A stretch of 64,000 bases of DNA from Cryomorphaceae bacterium (GTDB lineage Bacteria; Bacteroidota; Bacteroidia; Flavobacteriales_D; Sanyastnellaceae), in assembly GCA_016124575.1 (NCBI GenBank), contig WGNM01000020.1, forward strand, positions 53,892-117,891. The letters run 5' to 3'. Below the pieces are notes generated by a model. The model was not told the DNA's origin. It saw only the letters and a program-made list of their open reading frames with translations, and did no database searches. This document shows positions 55,400 through 64,000 of this stretch, one piece after another. Made by a program: the position numbers and the translations under genes. The stretch's first letter is position 1; each line of letters begins with the position of its first letter.

Positions 55400-58300
55400 A
55401 TGAAACAGGCTATCCCTTGCCCGTATTTCGGGAAGATTACCCAAATTAAAGTACTATCATTCAGTATTTTAACCGTTCTATCTTTTCTCTTTTCAACGGC
55501 TTCCGCACAGCTCGTAGTCGACCAAAATGCGTCGATCGCGGCCATGCAAAGTTTGATTGAAGGAACAGGACTGACGATTTCCAATTTCACGATTACTGCC
55601 GGACAAAACGCTCAGTACGGAACTTTCAGCTATACGCCAGATGGTGTATTGGGATTGGATCAGGGTATCATACTTTCTACAGGGTCTTGCACACAGGCCA
55701 TTGGACCGAACGATACCGGTTCATCATCAGTCAATCGCCCCGATTATGCTGATCCAGACATTTTACTGCTTTCACCGCTGGCTTCGCGAGATGCTTGTGT
55801 GATTGAGTTTGATGTGGTCCCAAAGTGTGATACGCTCCAAATCGATTTCGTTTTCGCCTCTGAAGAATACAACGAATACGTTTGTTCAGACTTCAACGAT
55901 GCCTTTGCATTCTTCGTGAGTGGTCCTGGTATAGCAGGTCCTTTTTCAAATGGTGCTGAAAACTTTGCAATCCTTCCCGACGGAACTGGTGTTGCAATTG
56001 GTAGCGTAAACAATGGTACTCCAGGTGGGGGAATGGATCCTGCAAACTGTCAAAGCCTCGCTAACGCTGCTTTCTTTACCGATAACACGGGCGGTACAAA
56101 CCTACAACACGATGGTTTCACTGTTCCACTCTCTGCCATAGGGGTGGTTATTCCTTGTCAAACCTACCACGTTAAAATGGTTATCGCCGATGCGGGTGAT
56201 AGCAGCTGGGATTCTGCTGTATTCCTGAAAAGCTTTTCTTGTCCAGGTCAGCTGGTAGACATCAACCCCGACCCATTGTTTCCGAATGTAGTTGAGGGTT
56301 GCCAGTTTGGTATCTTTAACCTGGAAAGAGGTGGCGATACAACCGTTGCCCTGGATGTAGATTTGACTTTCGGTGGAACCGCCATCTACAACACCGACTA
56401 CACATTAGTCGATATCTTCATGAACCCTGCACCGACCACGGTGACGTTCGCTCCAAACGAAATAACGAAAATATTTGTCCTACTAGGTACCCAAGACTTT
56501 ACTCCCGAAGGTACTGAGTCAATCGACATCACAGCTACGTGGAATATTTGTACTGAAGTACTCAGCGCTACTCAATCATTTGAACTTCAAGATGTTGCCG
56601 TATCTCTAGTCTGCCCTGCTGACATGATGGTTCCATCTGCACCAGGTCAGTGTGGCGCAAATGTCACTTGGCCCCTGCCTTCAATAATTTCAAACTGCAA
56701 TGGGGTTCTTCTGAATCGCACCGATGGATTGCCTTTCGTGCAAGGGTCGTTTATGCCCCTGGGCACATACACCATCTCGTACACTGGTATCATGGGTGGC
56801 GCTGCTTCTGATAACTGTTCGTTTAATATAACCGTTTTCGACAGCGAAGCGCCAACCTTAAATTGTCCGGCAAACAGTACCACCAACGTCAACGCAAACG
56901 GCTGTACTGCGAATGTAACAATGCCAGCACTAACCGCTACCGATAACTGCGGTATCGCAACCATAACAAACAATAGAACCGGCACCAACAACGCTTCAGG
57001 AAACTACCCTCTGGGTACTACTGTGGTGAACTGGACGGTTACTGATATAAATGGAAATGTGAGCACGTGCTCCACTACTGTTGTAGTTAACAGCTCTTTG
57101 GTAGCGAGCGCTGGCGCGGATGCCAGTGCGTGTTTAGGCATTCCTTACACAATCACTGGTTCAGCATCTGGTGGAACCGCTCCTTACTCTTATTCCTGGA
57201 ACAATGGTCTGGGCGCGGGGGCTTCTCACGCCGTTTCCCCAGGGTCTACAACTACTTACACTGTAACTGTAACCGACGCCTTTGGCTGTACGGCAACTGA
57301 TGCCGTGACACTAACGACTATGGTGACTCCAAATGCTTCTGTTTCTATTGGTGTCCCAACTTGCGGCGCTTCAAATGGCAGCATTACTTTCACGTATGTC
57401 GACACCCCTGGAAGAACTTCAATCGAATTCAGTTTGAATGGCGGTGTGTCGTACCAACCTCAAGTAAACGACAACTCAGGTTCTGTTACTTACAATGGAT
57501 TGCCTGAAGGATCTTACAATCTTTGGGTCCGCTGGGGGAACAATGATTGTCCTTTCGAATTGGGCGACTTCTTGCTTGCTGCTATCGATACTACAAACCC
57601 TACCATTACTTGTCCAGCAGCAGTTAACACGAACACTGATCCAGGTTCTTGCTTTGCAACTCTGGCTCTTGCAGCTCCTGTTACATCCGACAACTGTGGT
57701 GTAGCTTCGGTAACCAACAACGCGCCTGCTACTTTCCCAATCGGGACAACTACTGTAACGTGGACGGTGACTGATAACGCAGGGAACACGGCGACGTGTA
57801 CCCAAAACGTTACGGTATCAGATAACGAAAACCCTACTATTACTTGCGCTCCTGCGGTAAATGCAAATACAAACCCTGGTTCTTGTTTTGCAACTGTTGT
57901 ACTTACAGCTCCAACAACGGGCGATAACTGCGGTGTGGCTTCGGTTACAAACAATGCGCCTGCTACTTTCCCGATCGGTACGACTACCGTTACATGGACA
58001 GTCACAGACAACGCGGGGAACACGGCTACGTGTACTCAGAACGTTACTGTAACAGATAACGAAAACCCGACAATTACCTGCGCTCCTGCAGTAAACGCTA
58101 ACACAAACCCTGGTTCTTGTTTTGCAACTGTCGTGCTTACGGCTCCAACAACGGGCGATAACTGCGGTATTGCTTCGGTAACAAACAATGCGCCTGCTAC
58201 TTTCCCGATCGGTACTACTACTGTAACGTGGACGGTGACAGACAACGCGGGGAACACAAACACTTGTACTCAAAACGTTACGGTAACAGATAGCGAAAAC

Positions 58301-61300
58301 CCTACTATTACTTGTGCTCCTGCAGTAAACGCGAATACAAACCCTGGTTCTTGTTTTGCAACTGTTGTACTTACAGCCCCAACAACAGGCGATAACTGCG
58401 GCATTGCTTCGGTTACAAACAATGCGCCTGCTACTTTCCCGATCGGCACTACTACCGTTACATGGACAGTAACAGACAACGTTGGTAACACGGCTACATG
58501 CACGCAAAACGTTACTGTAACAGACAACCAAAACCCGACCATTACCTGCGCTCCTGCGGTAAATGCGAATACAAACCCAGGTTCTTGTTTTGCTACTGTT
58601 GCGCTTGCTGCCCCAACAACAGGCGATAACTGTAGTATTGCTCCGGTAACAAACAATGCGCCTGCTACTTTCCCGATCGGTACTACTACCGTTACATGGA
58701 CAGTAACAGACAACGCTGGTAACACCGCTACGTGCACTCAGAACGTTACTGTAACAGATAACGAAAACCCTACCATTACTTGTCCTGCAAACGTTTCTGT
58801 TGCAGCAGCTTCTGGTTCTTGCTTTGCTACTGTCGTGCTTGCCGCTCCAGCTGCTTCCGACAACTGCTCTGTGGCTTCGGTAACAAACAACGCGCCTGCT
58901 ACTTTCCCGATCGGTACAACTACTGTAACGTGGACGGTGACAGACAACGCGGGTAACACAGCGACGTGTGCTCAAAACGTTACTATATCAGATAGCGAAA
59001 ATCCGACAATTACCTGCGCTGCTGCGGTAAACATAACGACTGATCCAGGCTCTTGCTTTGCGACTGTCGCGCTTACTGCTCCAACAACGGGCGACAACTG
59101 CGGTGTAGCTTCGGTTACAAACAACGCTCCTGCTACCTTCCCGATCGGTACAACTACTGTAACGTGGACGGTGACAGACAATGCTGGGAACACGGCGACG
59201 TGCACTCAGAACGTTACTGTAACAGATAACGAAAATCCAACCATCACTTGCGTTGCTGCGGTAAACGCTAACGCGGATGGTGGTTCTTGCTTTGCAACAG
59301 TTATCCTTACTGCTCCTGCTACTGCTGATAACTGCGGTATTGCTTCGGTAACGAACAACGCGCCTGCTACTTTCCCGATCGGTACCACTACCGTTACATG
59401 GACGGTGACAGACAACGCGGGGAACACCGCTACGTGTACCCAGAACGTTACTGTAACGGACAACGAAAATCCTACTATCACTTGCGCTGCTGCGGTAAAC
59501 GCTAACGCGGATGGTGGTTCTTGCTTTGCAACAGTTATCCTTACTGCTCCTGCTACTGCTGATAACTGCGGTATTGCTTTGTTAACAAACAACGCGCCTG
59601 CTACTTTCCCGATCGGTACTACTACTGTAACGTGGACGGTGACAGACAATACTGGGAACACGGCGACGTGTACCCAAAACGTTACCGTAACAGATAGCGA
59701 AAATCCGACAATTACTTGCGCTGCTGCTGTAAACACGACGACTGATCCAGGCTCTTGCTTTGCAACTGTAGTGCTTGCTGCCCCAACAACGGGCGACAAC
59801 TGCGGAATTGCTTCGGTAACAAACAATGCGCCTGCTACTTTCCCGATCGGTACAACTACCGTTACATGGACAGTATCAGACAACGCGGGTAACACAGCTA
59901 CATGTACTCAGAACGTAACAGTTACTGATAACGAAAATCCAACAATCACTTGTGCTGCTGCGGTAAACGCTAACGCGGATGGTGGTTCTTGCTTTGCTAC
60001 TGTCGTACTCACGGCTCCTGCTACTGCTGATAACTGCGGCATTGCTTCGGTAACGAACAACGCGCCTGCTACTTTCCCGATCGGTACAACTACCGTTACA
60101 TGGACAGTAACAGACAACGCTGGTAACACGGCTACGTGTACTCAGAACGTTACGGTAACAGATAACGAAAATCCGACCATCACTTGCGCTGCTGCGGTAA
60201 ACGCTAACGCGGATGGTGGTTCTTGCTTTGCAACAGTTATCCTTACTGCTCCTGCTACTGCTGATAACTGCGGTATTGCTTCGGTAACGAACAACGCACC
60301 TGCTACTTTCCCGATCGGTACAACTACCGTTACATGGACAGTAACAGACAACGCGGGGAACACAGCGACGTGTACTCAGAACGTAACAATTACTGACAAC
60401 GAAAATCCAACAATCGCCTGCGCTGCTGCGGTAAACACAACGACTGATTCAGGCTCTTGCTTTGCAACTGTCGTGCTCGCTGCTCCAACAACGGGCGACA
60501 ACTGCGGTGTAGCTTCGGTTACAAACAATGCGCCTGCTACCTTCCCGATCGGTACCACTACTGTAACGTGGACGGTGACAGACAACGCGGGGAACACAGC
60601 TACATGTACTCATAACGTAACAGTTACTGATAACGAAAACCCAGCCATCGCTTGTCCTGCAAACATCAGCACAAACGCTGACCCTGGTTTCTCAACAGCT
60701 AACATCACCATCGCAATCCCAGCTACTGGTGACAACTGCACTGTGGCTTCTGTAGTCAACAGCTTCACTGGAACTTCAAACGCTTCAGGTGTTTATCCTA
60801 TCGGAACAACTACAGTTACATACACTGTTACAGACGCTGCTGGAAACAGCACTACCTGCTCATTCGATGTAACGGTTAGCGATGCACAAGCTCCTGTGAT
60901 CACTTGTCCGGCCAACCAAAACGTAAACAACGACGCTCTTGCTTGTCAAGCTTTTGTTACTGTCCCAGTAGCAACTGCTACCGACAACGACGGTGTTGCT
61001 TCATTAACCAACGACTTTAACGGAACTGGTGATGCTTCAGGAATCTATCCTGTAGGCACAACAACCGTAATATGGACCGCTGTCGACACCAACGGAAACA
61101 TCAGCACTTGCTCGATGACTGTAACGGTAAACGACAACGAAGATCCTGTAATTTCTTGTCCTGCCAACCTAACTGTTAGCACTGACCTTGGTGTTTGTCA
61201 GGCCAACGTTGCTGTAGCTGCTCTTGCTGCATCAGACAACTGCGGCGTGGCAACCATTACCAACGACTTCAACGGAACAGCGAACGCCTCTGGCATCTAC

Positions 61301-64000
61301 CCTGTAGGTACCACAACTGTGATCTGGACCGTAACCGATATCCATGGAAATGTTTCGACATGTTCTATGACTGTAACTGTGAATGATGATGAAGCTCCTG
61401 CCATCGGATGCAACCCGGCTATGTCGGTTAGCACCGATGGTGGTTCTTGCTTTGCTACCGTCGTTCTCGCTGCTCCTGCTACTTCCGACAACTGCGGTGT
61501 AGCTTCGGTAACAAACAATGCGCCTGCTACCTTCCCGATCGGTACTACTACTGTAACGTGGACGGTGACAGACAACGCGGGTAACACAAACACGTGTACC
61601 CAAAACGTTACCGTAACAGATAACGAAAATCCAACAATCACTTGTGCTGCTGCGGTAAACGCTAACGCGGATGGTGGTTCTTGCTTTGCAACTGTAGTGC
61701 TTGCTGCCCCAACAACGGGCGATAACTGCGGTATTGCTTCGGTAACGAACAACGCGCCTGCTACTTTCCCTATCGGTACAACTACCGTTACATGGACAGT
61801 AACAGACAACGCGGGGAACACGGCTACGTGTACCCAGAACGTTACGGTAACAGATAACGAAAATCCGACCATCACTTGTGCTGCTGCGGTAAACGCTAAC
61901 GCGGATGGTGGTTCTTGCTTTGCAACAGTTATCCTTACTGCTCCTGCTACTGCTGATAACTGCGGTATTGCTTCGGTAACGAACAACGCGCCTGCTTCTT
62001 TCCCGATCGGTACAACTACCGTTACATGGACAGTAACAGACAACGCTGGTAACACAGCGACGTGTACTCAGAACGTTACCGTAACAGATAACGAAAATCC
62101 AACAATCGCTTGCGCTGCGGCGGTAAACACAACGACTGATTCAGGCTCTTGCTTTGCTACTGTCGTGCTTACTGCTCCAACAACAGGCGACAACTGCGGT
62201 GTAGCTTCTGTAACAAACAATGCGCCTGCTACCTTCCCTATCGGTACCACTACTGTAACGTGGACGGTGACAGACAACGCTGGTAACACAAACACGTGTA
62301 CCCAAAACGTTACGGTAACAGATAACGAAAACCCAACCATCGCTTGTCCTTCAGACATCGTTGTGCCAAACGATTTTGGTTTCTCAACCGCCACAATCAC
62401 CATTGCCATTCCAGCAACAAGTGATAATTGCTCTGTTGTATCCATTGTAAACGACTTCAATGGCACAGCTGATGCTTCGGGTGTCTATCCGAACGGTACA
62501 ACAACGGTAACTTACACAGTGACAGACGCTGCTGGAAACAGCACTACCTGCTCATTCGATGTTACTGTGAGCGATAACCAGGCTCCAGACTTAACCTGTC
62601 CGGCCAACCAAAACGTAAACAACGACGTTCTTGCTTGTCAAGCTTTTGTATCGGTGCCTTTGGCCATCGCGACAGACAACGACGGTGTTGCTTCATTAAC
62701 AAACGACTTTAACGGAACTGGTGATGCTTCAGGAATCTATCCTGTAGGCACAACAACCGTAATATGGACCGCTGTCGACACCAACGGAAACATCAGCACT
62801 TGCTCGATGACCGTAACGGTGAACGATAACGAGTCTCCTTCTTTAGTATGTCCTGCCAACCTAACAAACGGCACTGATTTGGGGGTGTGTGAAGCCAATG
62901 TAACTATTGACGCTATAATTGCTAGCGACAACTGTGGCATTGCTTCTATCACCAACGACTTTAACGGAACAGCGAACGCTTCTGGCATCTACCCTGTAGG
63001 TACCACAGACGTTATCTGGACTGTCACAGATATACACGGCAATGTGTCTACTTGCACAATGTCTGTAACAATTAATGATGATGAGAACCCTACGATCGCT
63101 TGTGTGGGAGATTTGACGCTTTCAGCGGATGCTAGTGCGTGTGAAGCGGTCGTTTCGGTTCCTGTCCCTGTTGTTTCCGACAACTGCGGAATTACATCTT
63201 TTTCAAATGACTTCAACGGTGCAGCAGATGCTTCAGGTGTTTACCCTGTTGGAACTACAACTGTAATATGGACTGTAGTTGACGCTGCTGGAAATACTTC
63301 AACTTGCTCGTTGGCTATTACCATAACCGATGATCAAGCTCCTGCCATCACCTGCTCTGCCAACATCATCCAGTCGAACGACCTTGGTGCTTGCAATGCA
63401 GCGGTAACGGTGCCTGCGCTGGTTACCTCAGACAACTGCGGTATCGCTTCTATCGTGAACGATTTTAATGGTACGGCTGATGCTTCAGGAACTTATCCTG
63501 TAGGAACAACAACTGTAACATGGACTGTTACCGACATCTCGGGCAACGTTTCTACCTGCTCATTTGATGTAACAGTGAACGACGATGAGCTGCCAGTAGT
63601 TGCTTGTCCGGCCGACATCAACGTATCTGCTGATGCTTCTTGTATGTTCACCGTTGGCGACTACACAGCTTTGTTCTCTGCTACAGACAACTGCGACGTG
63701 GCTCTAGACATCGTTCAATTGCCAGCACCGGGAACAATTGTTTCTGGAACTACAACAGTAACTATTTCTGCTACTGATGATGCAGGAAATGTCAACTCAT
63801 GTAGCTTCGACCTCATTGTTGAAGACACAACAAACCCTACAATTACTACCTGTGCTACCGATGTTACAGTGTTTGTTGACGCAGCGTGCGAAATCGCGCT
63901 TGCTGACTACACATCACTCATCGCAGCCAATGATAACTGTGACCTTTCACTCGACATCACACAAGTACCTGCTCCTGGAACTATCTTCTCTGGAAATGGA
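55400..64000 (+). CDS. Giant choice-of-anchor-L / HYR-repeat surface protein (3' end outside window)
   Basis: The frame from ATG 55400 runs to the right edge without a stop, at least 2867 residues. A signal peptide (VLSFSILTVLSFLFSTASAQ, cleavage near residue 37) precedes a choice-of-anchor L domain (about 40-270: GIILSTGSCTQAIGPNDTG, FVFASEEYNEYVCSDFNDAF). A Calx-beta-like domain follows (about 295-395: TFGGTAIYNTDYTLVD), then two diverged HYR modules and an Ig/PKD-like region (AGADASACLGIPYTI). From 57596 on the protein is a run of HYR domains, each bounded by NPTITC and ending TCTQNVTVTDNE-like, with four cysteines. Such proteins are typically T9SS-exported adhesins; the sorting domain would lie outside the window. 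Confidence 0.92.
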   Translation, partial: MKQAIPCPYFGKITQIKVLSFSILTVLSFLFSTASAQLVVDQNASIAAMQSLIEGTGLTISNFTITAGQNAQYGTFSYTPDGVLGLDQGIILSTGSCTQAIGPNDTGSSSVNRPDYADPDILLLSPLASRDACVIEFDVVPKCDTLQIDFVFASEEYNEYVCSDFNDAFAFFVSGPGIAGPFSNGAENFAILPDGTGVAIGSVNNGTPGGGMDPANCQSLANAAFFTDNTGGTNLQHDGFTVPLSAIGVVIPCQTYHVKMVIADAGDSSWDSAVFLKSFSCPGQLVDINPDPLFPNVVEGCQFGIFNLERGGDTTVALDVDLTFGGTAIYNTDYTLVDIFMNPAPTTVTFAPNEITKIFVLLGTQDFTPEGTESIDITATWNICTEVLSATQSFELQDVAVSLVCPADMMVPSAPGQCGANVTWPLPSIISNCNGVLLNRTDGLPFVQGSFMPLGTYTISYTGIMGGAASDNCSFNITVFDSEAPTLNCPANSTTNVNANGCTANVTMPALTATDNCGIATITNNRTGTNNASGNYPLGTTVVNWTVTDINGNVSTCSTTVVVNSSLVASAGADASACLGIPYTITGSASGGTAPYSYSWNNGLGAGASHAVSPGSTTTYTVTVTDAFGCTATDAVTLTTMVTPNASVSIGVPTCGASNGSITFTYVDTPGRTSIEFSLNGGVSYQPQVNDNSGSVTYNGLPEGSYNLWVRWGNNDCPFELGDFLLAAIDTTNPTITCPAAVNTNTDPGSCFATLALAAPVTSDNCGVASVTNNAPATFPIGTTTVTWTVTDNAGNTATCTQNVTVSDNENPTITCAPAVNANTNPGSCFATVVLTAPTTGDNCGVASVTNNAPATFPIGTTTVTWTVTDNAGNTATCTQNVTVTDNENPTITCAPAVNANTNPGSCFATVVLTAPTTGDNCGIASVTNNAPATFPIGTTTVTWTVTDNAGNTNTCTQNVTVTDSENPTITCAPAVNANTNPGSCFATVVLTAPTTGDNCGIASVTNNAPATFPIGTTTVTWTVTDNVGNTATCTQNVTVTDNQNPTITCAPAVNANTNPGSCFATVALAAPTTGDNCSIAPVTNNAPATFPIGTTTVTWTVTDNAGNTATCTQNVTVTDNENPTITCPANVSVAAASGSCFATVVLAAPAASDNCSVASVTNNAPATFPIGTTTVTWTVTDNAGNTATCAQNVTISDSENPTITCAAAVNITTDPGSCFATVALTAPTTGDNCGVASVTNNAPATFPIGTTTVTWTVTDNAGNTATCTQNVTVTDNENPTITCVAAVNANADGGSCFATVILTAPATADNCGIASVTNNAPATFPIGTTTVTWTVTDNAGNTATCTQNVTVTDNENPTITCAAAVNANADGGSCFATVILTAPATADNCGIALLTNNAPATFPIGTTTVTWTVTDNTGNTATCTQNVTVTDSENPTITCAAAVNTTTDPGSCFATVVLAAPTTGDNCGIASVTNNAPATFPIGTTTVTWTVSDNAGNTATCTQNVTVTDNENPTITCAAAVNANADGGSCFATVVLTAPATADNCGIASVTNNAPATFPIGTTTVTWTVTDNAGNTATCTQNVTVTDNENPTITCAAAVNANADGGSCFATVILTAPATADNCGIASVTNNAPATFPIGTTTVTWTVTDNAGNTATCTQNVTITDNENPTIACAAAVNTTTDSGSCFATVVLAAPTTGDNCGVASVTNNAPATFPIGTTTVTWTVTDNAGNTATCTHNVTVTDNENPAIACPANISTNADPGFSTANITIAIPATGDNCTVASVVNSFTGTSNASGVYPIGTTTVTYTVTDAAGNSTTCSFDVTVSDAQAPVITCPANQNVNNDALACQAFVTVPVATATDNDGVASLTNDFNGTGDASGIYPVGTTTVIWTAVDTNGNISTCSMTVTVNDNEDPVISCPANLTVSTDLGVCQANVAVAALAASDNCGVATITNDFNGTANASGIYPVGTTTVIWTVTDIHGNVSTCSMTVTVNDDEAPAIGCNPAMSVSTDGGSCFATVVLAAPATSDNCGVASVTNNAPATFPIGTTTVTWTVTDNAGNTNTCTQNVTVTDNENPTITCAAAVNANADGGSCFATVVLAAPTTGDNCGIASVTNNAPATFPIGTTTVTWTVTDNAGNTATCTQNVTVTDNENPTITCAAAVNANADGGSCFATVILTAPATADNCGIASVTNNAPASFPIGTTTVTWTVTDNAGNTATCTQNVTVTDNENPTIACAAAVNTTTDSGSCFATVVLTAPTTGDNCGVASVTNNAPATFPIGTTTVTWTVTDNAGNTNTCTQNVTVTDNENPTIACPSDIVVPNDFGFSTATITIAIPATSDNCSVVSIVNDFNGTADASGVYPNGTTTVTYTVTDAAGNSTTCSFDVTVSDNQAPDLTCPANQNVNNDVLACQAFVSVPLAIATDNDGVASLTNDFNGTGDASGIYPVGTTTVIWTAVDTNGNISTCSMTVTVNDNESPSLVCPANLTNGTDLGVCEANVTIDAIIASDNCGIASITNDFNGTANASGIYPVGTTDVIWTVTDIHGNVSTCTMSVTINDDENPTIACVGDLTLSADASACEAVVSVPVPVVSDNCGITSFSNDFNGAADASGVYPVGTTTVIWTVVDAAGNTSTCSLAITITDDQAPAITCSANIIQSNDLGACNAAVTVPALVTSDNCGIASIVNDFNGTADASGTYPVGTTTVTWTVTDISGNVSTCSFDVTVNDDELPVVACPADINVSADASCMFTVGDYTALFSATDNCDVALDIVQLPAPGTIVSGTTTVTISATDDAGNVNSCSFDLIVEDTTNPTITTCATDVTVFVDAACEIALADYTSLIAANDNCDLSLDITQVPAPGTIFSGNG
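57596..60637 (+). repeat. 13 tandem 234-bp HYR repeats (R1-R13)
   Basis: Thirteen exact-length units of 234 bases (78 codons) start at 57596, 57830, 58064 and so on to 60404, all in the frame of the giant gene. The second half of each unit (from DNCGIASVTNNAPATFPIGT through NAGNTATCTQNVTVTDNE) is nearly invariant at protein level and highly similar in DNA. The first half falls into a few variants (APAVNANTNPGSC, AAAVNANADGGSC, AAAVNTTTDPGSC). Confidence 0.95.
60638..61393 (+). repeat. Three 252-bp HYR repeats (R14-R16)
   Basis: Three longer units (84 codons each, at 60638, 60890 and 61142) carry the six-residue-longer segment NDFNGTxxASGxYPxGTT in place of NNAPATFPIGTT. They are copied as R21-R23 at 62330, 62582 and 62834. 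Confidence 0.9.
61394..62329 (+). repeat. Four 234-bp HYR repeats (R17-R20)
   Basis: Units at 61394, 61628, 61862 and 62096, the short-form half of the second 1692-bp block. The first (NPAMSVSTDGGSC) is the most diverged from its block-1 counterpart. Confidence 0.92.
62330..64000 (+). repeat. Long-form and diverged HYR repeats to the window edge (R21-R27)
   Basis: Five 252-bp units (62330, 62582, 62834, 63086, 63338), then a 243-bp unit at 63590 and a partial one from 63833. The last two are of a different subtype (CPADINVSADASC, DNCDVALDIVQLPAPGT) that lacks the NDFNGT segment. Confidence 0.88.

Larger units (their letters stand above)
59702..63085 (+). repeat. Tandem duplication of a 1692-bp block of seven HYR repeats
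   Basis: Block 1 is 59702-61393 (four 234-bp units, then three 252-bp units); block 2 is 61394-63085 with the same structure. Matching units share signatures: NTTTDSGSC appears only in the fourth unit of each block (60404, 62096), GFSTA in the fifth (60638, 62330), and NQNVNND with LACQAF in the sixth (60890, 62582). Every such landmark is offset by exactly 1692 bases. Confidence 0.93.

Noticed and set aside
57596..62329. A possible CRISPR-like or satellite array
   Set aside because: The unit is 234 bp, codon-phased and translates to HYR domains; there are no short repeats with unique spacers.
57476..63216. Many minus-strand open frames of 73-385 codons in the right-hand repeat region, with repetitive products such as CRTSNGRV- or VTVHVTVVVPIG-like patterns
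   Set aside because: They are antisense shadows of the 234- and 252-bp HYR repeats; the plus-strand frame is continuous, has a signal peptide and coherent domains. The antisense products simply repeat with the same period.

Overview
The window looks like a chromosomal segment of a Bacteroidota bacterium, most likely order Flavobacteriales (Cryomorphaceae- or Crocinitomicaceae-like; inferred from gene content only). The evidence is the gliding/type IX secretion (T9SS) lipoprotein GldH, many large secreted proteins with T9SS C-terminal sorting domains, a PSP1-family RicT beside holB, Bacteroidota-specific families (DUF4271, DUF2480, DUF6341/DUF6427-like), a long-form IspG, and several TAnnTTTG promoter elements typical of Bacteroidota. 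No tRNA, rRNA, CRISPR array, insertion sequence or prophage was recognised.

Layout. 1-6.6 kb: end of a DUF4271 gene, hemD, rnpA and an S41 protease in an overlapping run, then an O-antigen-ligase-like protein facing two glycosyltransferases (GT9, GT2). 6.7-9.2 kb: purD and two small membrane-protein genes. 9.3-12.0 kb: a secreted PKD/SprB-repeat-like protein. 12.1-18.2 kb: purQ, then dxs-DUF2480-polA. 18.4-19.8 kb: a lipoprotein and a small exported protein of unknown role. 19.9-37.4 kb is an exoprotein region: an M43 metalloprotease, a choice-of-anchor-B protein, a 2383-residue T9SS type B protein, and a three-gene unit of lamin-tail protein, TonB-dependent receptor and phospholipase-D-like protein. 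37.5-38.2 kb: a rhodanese lipoprotein and a small membrane protein. 38.2-42.1 kb (minus): recO-holB-ricT-gldH. 42.4-45.0 kb (minus): a VWA protein and a MoxR-type ATPase. 45.1-55 kb: an OmpA-like protein, ispG, the minus-strand ileS-traR/dksA-lspA unit, and a TPR/PD40/OmpA protein resembling T9SS component PorE. 55.4-64 kb: a giant secreted protein, open at the right edge, made largely of HYR (hyalin-like Ig) repeats.

How the genes relate. Housekeeping genes (MEP isoprenoid pathway dxs and ispG, purine synthesis purD and purQ, DNA metabolism polA, holB and recO, lipoprotein processing lspA, translation ileS, tRNA processing rnpA) are interspersed with cell-surface genes. GldH and the PorE-like protein would belong to the gliding/T9SS machinery, and at least five exoproteins here look like its cargo.

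Most unusual content. The right-edge gene holds 13 consecutive 234-bp HYR repeats, followed by two adjacent copies of a 1692-bp block of seven repeats. In each block copy two neighbouring domains lack complementary cysteines. The lamin-tail/TonB receptor/PLD locus may be a nucleic-acid or phospholipid scavenging system. A plus-strand intrinsic terminator at 42.23 kb has no gene in front of it and may end a small RNA. Assignments rest on reading sequence and motifs only; no database search was run.
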